Assembly: GCA_021793035.1 (NCBI GenBank)
Contig: JAJYTM010000001.1
Span: 1 to 27,758 of the forward strand
Source: Microcaldota archaeon
GTDB taxonomy: Archaea; Micrarchaeota; Micrarchaeia; Micrarchaeales; Micrarchaeaceae
Reading direction: 5' to 3'
DNA: 27,758 nt
Below are positions 23,720-27,758 of this stretch, piece after piece. The notes under the pieces were generated by a model. It did no database searches, had not been told where the DNA came from, and saw only the letters and a program-made list of their open reading frames with translations. The first letter of the stretch is position 1; each line of letters starts with the position of its first letter. The position numbers were made by a program, and so were the translations under genes.

Positions 23720-23732
23720 TAATATATTGTGG
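23720..23732 (+). repeat. 13-bp direct repeat, copy 1
   Basis: TAATATATTGTGG occurs here, two bases past the tRNA-Ile discriminator, and again at 25475-25487. The two copies bracket a block of unrecognised genes. It contains no tRNA sequence, unlike a typical tRNA-derived att site. Confidence 0.5.
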
Positions 23733-23822
23733 TTATATAAACACCAGCAAGGAAAATAACGGCAGTAGTATTGTGCTCAAACTCGCAGAGGCCAGCCAAT
23801 CTGCGTGCATTTGCCCAAACTG

Positions 23823-24548
23823 CTACAGGTTTTCAAGCTTTTGGGCCATCGCCTTTAAGTCGTCGACTTTCTTTGAAATTTCCCCCGCTTTCTCGTTTAA
23901 GAATGCGACGCACTGCCCGGTATTTGGGTATTTCTGGTCACTCGGGTATTTTTTGGCTTCTGGAGAAACTGCAACCAGGGGCTTTTTTACATCAAACGGA
24001 AAGGTGTCTGCCGTTTTGCCTGATGGGCCTATAAGGGCTTTGAGAACACCCGAACCAAGCCGGTTTCCGAAAGATATGCCCAGCTCTCCAAATATTAGGC
24101 TCTCAGCGCCAAAGATTGATTTTTCCTGCCGTACCCTCATTAAGAGTTCAATGCTATGTATCTTGGTTCTGTGCTGGGATTCCTCGGCGAGCGCCTTTCC
24201 TTTGTCCAGCCCCGCAGCATCCGCACGCCCCAGGGCATCCTTGGCGTAGCCTATGACTTTCTTTGCATAGTCATAGTCGTAGACCATCTCAAAAATTGGC
24301 CATGCAGGCGTTTTGACGAACATTACTTTCCTTTCTTTTTGCATCACGAACAGCCGCAGGTCTGTAACTATAAATTGGTCCTCAATCCTTGTTCGCGAGT
24401 TCCCCCCTAAAGACGTACTGGCAGAGGCAAAAGCAACGTAGGAAACCTTGTCCGAAATGAACATTACTTTCTCCCCAGGCTCCAAGAAATCCTCGTAAGT
24501 CTTGCCGCCTTTATAGTCGCTCAGCCCGTATTCTTTCATAACTCCCAT
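23823..24548 (-). CDS. Conserved-looking soluble protein of unknown function
   Basis: A 241-aa cytoplasmic protein without signal or membrane segments. The N-terminal half (LEPGEKVMFISDKVSYVAFA, then IEDQFIVTDLRLFVMQKERK) has the strand-rich pattern of PH/GRAM-like domains that begin with 'gEkv' and contain a 'vTd-RL' strand; this is a weak structural analogy. The middle (YAKDALGRADAAGLDKGKAL) is helical. The C-terminus ends in a probable coiled coil (LNEKAGEISKKVDDLKAMAQ). Isoleucine codons are mixed (I count roughly 6 ATA, 6 ATT, 1 ATC) rather than the strong ATA bias seen elsewhere, hinting at acquisition. ATGs at 24548 and 24539 are both possible; a TATA-like stretch is at 24577-24586. 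It is divergent from the next genes. Confidence 0.72.
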   Translation of the reverse strand: MGVMKEYGLSDYKGGKTYEDFLEPGEKVMFISDKVSYVAFASASTSLGGNSRTRIEDQFIVTDLRLFVMQKERKVMFVKTPAWPIFEMVYDYDYAKKVIGYAKDALGRADAAGLDKGKALAEESQHRTKIHSIELLMRVRQEKSIFGAESLIFGELGISFGNRLGSGVLKALIGPSGKTADTFPFDVKKPLVAVSPEAKKYPSDQKYPNTGQCVAFLNEKAGEISKKVDDLKAMAQKLENL

Positions 24549-24576
24549 TCAACCAATTTTGGTATATGGAGCTAAT

Positions 24577-24586
24577 ATTTAAATAA
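24577..24586 (-). promoter_or_regulatory. TATA-like box for the 23823-24548 gene
   Basis: ATATTTAAAT-type sequence about 30-35 bp upstream of the ATG at 24548 on the minus strand. The 131 bp from 24549 to 24679 otherwise hold only AT-rich divergent promoter sequence and no recognisable gene. Confidence 0.45.
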
Positions 24587-24679
24587 TTATCGCTCGTTGT
24601 AGGAGTAGAAATTTGACAATAGCCATGGGGTGAATGCAGGCATACAAAACAAATATCAAGTTTCTAGTAGGGGAGTTTA

Positions 24680-24736
24680 ATGGGTTGCTATGCTCATAAT
24701 TTGACTGCCATTTGGGATGGGGGTTGGGTTCGATGA
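24680..24736 (+). CDS. Possible 18-aa small ORF coupled to the next gene
   Basis: An ATG at 24680 preceded by GGGGAG (a strong ribosome binding site at normal spacing) opens an 18-codon frame, MGCYAHNLTAIWDGGWVR. Its TGA overlaps the next gene's ATG as ATGA. Such overlap is typical of translational coupling. No homologue is known to me; it may be a leader peptide or chance. Confidence 0.35.
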   Translation: MGCYAHNLTAIWDGGWVR

Positions 24737-25032
24737 ATAGAGCAGAAAAAGTCATTCTTGTAAAGTTCATTGCAGGAGCGGCGATTATCGGGGTTCTTTC
24801 GATTTTTGTGCATAGCTTAATATGGCTTATGCCTATTTACCTGGTTGGATGGTTTTCTTGGTTAATGCTGAAGGCAGTAGCGGCATTTGTCAGCTTCTTT
24901 TTTGAGAAAATTGGACTCGGAGATAGTACTATCCTCAGGACAATCGCAGTAGTGATTATTTGGGGAATCATTGAATTAATAGTGGTGATCGCCTTGGCCT
25001 TGACCCTGCCAGCGTTGCTCATGCCACATTAG
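24733..25032 (+). CDS. Small membrane protein of unknown function
   Basis: A 99-aa protein with three predicted hydrophobic segments: VILVKFIAGAAIIGVLSIFV near the start, LIWLMPIYLVGWFSWLMLKA, and a C-terminal TIAVVIIWGIIELIVVIALA. The ATG at 24733 follows a G-rich stretch (GGGGGTTGGG); an upstream in-frame TTG at 24712 is possible. Of 16 Ile codons only 2 are ATA (9 ATT, 5 ATC), against 16 of 20 in the nearby L4 gene, so base and codon use is unlike the neighbours and suggests recent transfer. No family recognised. Confidence 0.65.
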   Translation: MNRAEKVILVKFIAGAAIIGVLSIFVHSLIWLMPIYLVGWFSWLMLKAVAAFVSFFFEKIGLGDSTILRTIAVVIIWGIIELIVVIALALTLPALLMPH

Positions 25033-25061
25033 GTGCGGCGCGTGTTGCAGCAGACCAGAAA

Positions 25062-25075
25062 AGAATTTAAATATG
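25062..25075 (+). promoter_or_regulatory. TATA-like box for the 25113 gene
   Basis: The AATTTAAATATG-type stretch lies about 40 bp before the ATG at 25113 and predicts transcription start near 25093. A GGTGG ribosome binding site follows at about 25101-25105. Confidence 0.5.
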
Positions 25076-25112
25076 TGCTTCAATATGGCTTATATCAGGA
25101 AGGTGGAATTAG

Positions 25113-25352
25113 ATGGCATCTTTGGGGGTTTGGGTCGGGATAATATACGAGATTTTCATAGTGGCACTGATGATAGGCGCTGGGATATTCATGCTCACCT
25201 TTGGCGGAACATGGAGCTGGATGGGTGCCGGTATTCTGGCGCTCGGCATCATAGTCGGCTATTTCACATACCGAAGCTACCACAAAGCCTTCGCACAGGG
25301 CCGCGAAGTGAAAGCCAAGCTCGGCAATATCAAAAAACCGTGGGAGCAGTGA
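25113..25352 (+). CDS. Small two-helix membrane protein of unknown function
   Basis: A 79-aa protein with two hydrophobic helices (WVGIIYEIFIVALMIGAGIF and WMGAGILALGIIVGYFTYRS) joined by a GGTWS turn, and a basic cytoplasmic tail (REVKAKLGNIKKPWEQ). A GGTGGA ribosome binding site and a TATA box support the start. Ile codons are mainly ATA (6 of 10), unlike the gene just upstream, so this one looks native. The short form and hairpin topology recall small membrane accessory proteins, but no function can be assigned. Confidence 0.68.
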   Translation: MASLGVWVGIIYEIFIVALMIGAGIFMLTFGGTWSWMGAGILALGIIVGYFTYRSYHKAFAQGREVKAKLGNIKKPWEQ

Positions 25353-25517
25353 TCGGCACTCCGATACGCTTCGGCTTTGGTGCTTTGAACTCGGGCACCA
25401 TCTTAGGTCAATTGTTGAAACGAACCTTGAAACTGTGAGGCACCCCGCAGAATTTATTCATAGTAAGGTGTTAGTAATATATTGTGGGGTGTTCAGTAGC
25501 ATCACCTGGTAGATGAC
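25353..25517 (+). other. Intergenic region with two short hairpins
   Basis: ATCGG/CCGAT (25352-25356 and 25361-25365, 4-nt loop) begins at the last base of the preceding stop codon. GGTGC/GCACC (25379-25383 and 25395-25399) follows. They could be a structured 3' UTR or small RNA. The rest holds the second copy of the 13-bp repeat and the leader of the NAD-kinase-like gene; I see no complete gene. Confidence 0.3.
25475..25487 (+). repeat. 13-bp direct repeat, copy 2
   Basis: Second exact copy of TAATATATTGTGG (first at 23720-23732), in the same orientation, 30 bp before the NAD-kinase-like start. The match does not extend beyond 13 bp. Confidence 0.5.
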
Positions 25518-26282
25518 ATGAGGATAAAATTCGTTTGCGACAGGTACTGCGGCGTCGACCAAAGCAGAGTACACAGGTTGGCGAGCGATGCCGGCATAAA
25601 GCCTTCGGATTCCGACTATGATGCAGTGGTGATAGTCGGAGGCGACGGCAGCTTCCTCAACCACGCTTTGGATTACGGGGAGCCTGTGCTGCCCATAGAG
25701 GGGGTGCACAAAGGGCTCCTCAAGAGCGTCGGCATTCTCACAGAACACAAGTTCTCGGATCTTCCTATGCTGCTGCGCAAACTATCAAAAGGGCAATTCA
25801 AGGTCGTGTCAGAGCCGGTGCTGGAGCTCAGGCATTCCGGCAATGTATACAGATCTATCGGAGACTTCTACGTTGAAAGAATAGGCACCAAAGAAGCAGT
25901 CAGGTATGAGGCAGTCATAACCGACGGCACAAACAAGACCGTCAGTTATGCGATATCAAACGGCTTCATAATCACCACGCCCTTGGGCTCTACAGGCTAT
26001 TTCTCATACCCAGACATGCTTGAGCACCGCCGTCCAAAGCGCATAGAAGGCCTCGGTTTCGCTCACATACTGCCTTCTACTGTAAAGGATACGGTAAATG
26101 GCAGGGTTGTTACATACGGGGTACGCAGGACCTTTTCAATAAATGCAAAGATCGATGTACTCCTGGAACGGAATGTTGCTTATCTGTTCGGCATACCAAA
26201 AAGGAATTCAGGAATAAAGCTGACCAACGGCCACATAAGCGCAAAGGCAATCAAAGGAGGCATGAAGAAGATAATAATCTGA
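25518..26282 (+). CDS. NAD kinase-like protein (divergent)
   Basis: Predicted ATP-NAD kinase, which phosphorylates NAD to NADP; 254 aa, near the usual length. The phosphate-binding GGDG is at 41-44 (AVVIVGGDGSFLNH), and the second signature NGFIITTPLGSTGY is at 148-161, corresponding to the family's TPTGSTAY. Differences from the norm: the usual Asn-Glu/Asp after the first domain (as in LNE/LND) appears as IGDFYVE, and the residue after GSTGY is FSYPDM instead of the usual LSAGG. It may be a divergent NAD kinase or a related lipid/sphingosine-kinase-fold enzyme. It has its own upstream region and is followed by a separate promoter. Confidence 0.8.
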   Translation: MRIKFVCDRYCGVDQSRVHRLASDAGIKPSDSDYDAVVIVGGDGSFLNHALDYGEPVLPIEGVHKGLLKSVGILTEHKFSDLPMLLRKLSKGQFKVVSEPVLELRHSGNVYRSIGDFYVERIGTKEAVRYEAVITDGTNKTVSYAISNGFIITTPLGSTGYFSYPDMLEHRRPKRIEGLGFAHILPSTVKDTVNGRVVTYGVRRTFSINAKIDVLLERNVAYLFGIPKRNSGIKLTNGHISAKAIKGGMKKIII

Positions 26283-26289
26283 TGAATGT

Positions 26290-26320
26290 CAAGCGCTTGC
26301 AAACACATGAATAAATAAAT
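26290..26320 (+). promoter_or_regulatory. Palindrome and TATA box ahead of the NicO-like gene
   Basis: A perfect 10-bp palindrome, CAAGCGCTTG (26290-26299), lies 11 bp before a TATA-like ATAAATAAAT (26311-26320), in the usual place for an operator that blocks or recruits TBP/TFB. Transcription would start near 26342, giving a ~30-nt leader with AAGGT before the ATG at 26374. Confidence 0.45.
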
Positions 26321-26373
26321 TGCATGCTGTGTGTGATTGAGCAGAAATACGAATATTTGGCGAAAGGTAAAGC

Positions 26374-27315
26374 ATGATAAACCTTTATAATCCGCAGAAC
26401 GTTGGGCTGATAAGCGCCCTTGTCATATCGTACTTATTAGGGCTAGTTCATGGCATCACCCCGGACGAGCACACGTGGCCCATAACCTTCTCATACGCCA
26501 TAGGCAGCTATAGCGTTAAAGGCGGCGCGAAGGCGGGCCTGGTGTTCTCAAGCGGTTTCACGATTCAGCGCGCAATAATGTCAGAGATAGCCTATCTAGC
26601 GCTGGCTGGCATATTTATGACCAGCGTTGCGTTCGGCATTACGTACATAGCTGTAGGGGCGGCGATGTTCGGTGCAGGCGTATACATAAAGAACAAAAAG
26701 ATATACCCGCATTGGCACTGGCTAGAAGAGAGAATGTCATACGTAACAGGCATACACAAGCCCGGCGACAAGATACAGAAGAAGGAGATGGAGCACAAGC
26801 TCAATCCAGTGATGGAAGAGGGAAAGAGCCTCAAGCCTGTGCCATCAAAGCTCGCGTTCGCGCACGGCCTAATAGCGGGCTTCGGCTTCGGTGCATTCGC
26901 GCTCATACTGTATACAGTAATAGCACCGGTAATGCCGAACGTATGGTTCGGCTGGATTCCCGGATTCCTATTCGGGATTGGCACCATGACCATGCAGGTA
27001 ATCTTCGGAAGCATTTTCGGAGCCTGGCTCACAAAAGTTAAGAAGCTCACCATAAAAGGCATGCAATACCTAGCGAGGTACATAAGCTCAAATGTGCTGT
27101 ACTATGGCGGATTAGCATTTGCTGTTGCAGGCGCATTAATACTTAAGTTCCCGCAGATACTGTCATATGGGGTAATAACGCCGATAAAAGTGCATAACCT
27201 TCACGACCTCGGCGTGGGCTTCTTCATAGTAATATTCGTTGTAGTGATTATAGGCATAGTGTCATATATAGAGGGAATGAAAAAGGTAGAAAAGTTGGGA
27301 TATACAAAATCATAG
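26374..27315 (+). CDS. NicO-like (nickel/cobalt-type) transporter family membrane protein
   Basis: A 313-aa membrane protein with about six to seven helices. The first helix carries GLVHGITPDEHTWPI (His26, Asp31, His33), resembling the metal-binding HX4DH motif of NicO/RcnA/HupE-UreH-type transporters but with one extra residue before the final His. The next segment, GLVFSSGFTIQRAIMSEIAY, is typical of this archaeal subgroup. A second half repeats the layout with AFAHGLIAGFGFGAF (His164). A cytosolic loop has a His/Trp cluster (YPHWHW, 111-116), and VHNLHDLG lies near the last helix. Nickel or cobalt is the likely substrate by family; direction (uptake or efflux) and metal are not determinable here. 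The methyltransferase gene follows after 16 bp, likely one operon. Confidence 0.72.
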   Translation: MINLYNPQNVGLISALVISYLLGLVHGITPDEHTWPITFSYAIGSYSVKGGAKAGLVFSSGFTIQRAIMSEIAYLALAGIFMTSVAFGITYIAVGAAMFGAGVYIKNKKIYPHWHWLEERMSYVTGIHKPGDKIQKKEMEHKLNPVMEEGKSLKPVPSKLAFAHGLIAGFGFGAFALILYTVIAPVMPNVWFGWIPGFLFGIGTMTMQVIFGSIFGAWLTKVKKLTIKGMQYLARYISSNVLYYGGLAFAVAGALILKFPQILSYGVITPIKVHNLHDLGVGFFIVIFVVVIIGIVSYIEGMKKVEKLGYTKS

Positions 27316-27331
27316 GATTTGTGTGATATGG

Positions 27332-27758
27332 ATGGAAGAGCATGATTTCAATTTTGAAGCGATGGGCAGCATGCGCAATGCTTCATTCAACGAGGACGAG
27401 ATAATTGGATTCCTTGGGATAAAGGAGCACATGAGCGTACTTGACCTGGGGGCTGGAGACGGCTTTTTCGCCAAGATGTTCGTGAACAGGGGCGCAGAAG
27501 TCACCGCGGTGGACAGAAACAGCAAGTATTTTGAGGATATGAACAAGCTTGGGATAGCCACAAAAGACGGCGACATATGCGCGTTCAATGAAGGTAAATA
27601 TGATCTGGTGTTCATTGCTAACGTCTTGCACGATCTGGACTGCCATGCAACTTTATCCAACAACTTATCAAAGATGGCGAAAAACGAATTGGCAATACTT
27701 GAGTTCAAGGAGGATACGCCTTTCGGTCCTCCGTCGGATATAAGGCTGAGTCCAAAAG
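27332..27758 (+). CDS. Class I SAM-dependent methyltransferase (partial)
   Basis: The window ends inside this gene after 142 codons. Motif I is SVLDLGAGDGFFAKMF (about residues 35-50), followed by an acidic motif II (VTAVDRNSKYFEDM) and motif IV-like YDLVFIANVLHDLD. The segment FGPPSDIRLSPK near the end resembles UbiE/arsenite-methyltransferase-like proteins, which often end GPP---RLS. The ATG at 27332 has GTGAT (27323-27327) four bases upstream; the ATG at 27328 runs into a stop after five codons. The substrate is unknown. Proximity to a metal transporter could suggest a metal- or metalloid-related methylation, but this is only an idea. Confidence 0.8.
   Translation, partial: MEEHDFNFEAMGSMRNASFNEDEIIGFLGIKEHMSVLDLGAGDGFFAKMFVNRGAEVTAVDRNSKYFEDMNKLGIATKDGDICAFNEGKYDLVFIANVLHDLDCHATLSNNLSKMAKNELAILEFKEDTPFGPPSDIRLSPK

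Noticed and set aside
25353..25438. A frame reading on after the 25113 gene stop (IGTPIRFGFGALNSG and on), as if a frameshift had shortened that gene
   Set aside because: The 25113 protein already ends in a sensible basic tail and nothing shows the downstream frame belongs to it.
1..27758. CRISPR arrays, insertion sequences, integrases or rRNA genes
   Set aside because: No regularly spaced repeats, transposase or integrase motifs, or rRNA-like sequence were seen by eye on either strand.

Overview
This window reads as chromosomal DNA of an archaeon, most likely a small-genome DPANN member of the Micrarchaeota/ARMAN type. The archaeal assignment is direct: RNA polymerase subunit K, ribosomal protein L15e, KEOPS subunit Pcc1, an AglB/STT3 oligosaccharyltransferase, a geranylgeranyl reductase for archaeal lipids, TATA-box promoters about 26 bp upstream of starts, and GTGAT/GGTG-type ribosome binding sites. 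The lineage is inferred from the broken S10 ribosomal operon, an intron-like insertion in a tRNA-Leu, a tRNA-Ile with a UAU anticodon, a P-type proton ATPase, and heavy use of the isoleucine codon AUA.

Layout. 1-2.8 kb (minus): the N-terminal half of an SMC chromosome-segregation ATPase, cut by the window edge, preceded by an M50 intramembrane protease with CBS domains. 2.9-6.2 kb: a metallophosphoesterase (plus), converging on a minus-strand run of geranylgeranyl reductase and rpoK, then tRNA-Leu(UAA) behind a PAC2 protein. 6.4-7.8 kb (plus): a small basic two-repeat protein with its own promoter and T-rich terminator, then a HemK/Mtq2-like methyltransferase and a COG1839 protein. 7.8-9.5 kb (minus): CTP synthase. 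9.6-14.6 kb (plus): an aldo/keto reductase overlapping a P3A H+-ATPase, then a sequon-rich surface protein and a four-helix membrane protein. 14.6-20.1 kb (plus): L15e, Pcc1, then L3-L4-L23-L2-S19-L22-S3, tightly packed. 20.2-23.6 kb: AglB with an unusual N-terminal extension. 23.6-25.5 kb: tRNA-Ile(UAU) followed by a patch of unrecognised genes, two of them with atypical codon use, bracketed by a 13-bp direct repeat. 25.5-27.8 kb: an NAD-kinase-like protein, a NicO-like transporter and a truncated SAM methyltransferase.

Together the genes cover information processing (RpoK, ribosomal proteins, tRNAs, Pcc1 for t6A, a probable release-factor methyltransferase), envelope biology (isoprenoid reduction, N-glycosylation and a probable glycoprotein substrate, an intramembrane protease, a proton pump), and nucleotide/cofactor supply (CTP synthase, NAD kinase). 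No CRISPR array, insertion sequence or rRNA gene was seen. No gene-free stretch exceeds 300 bases; the larger gaps (6215-6410, 15406-15603, 24549-24679, 25353-25517) are described as features.
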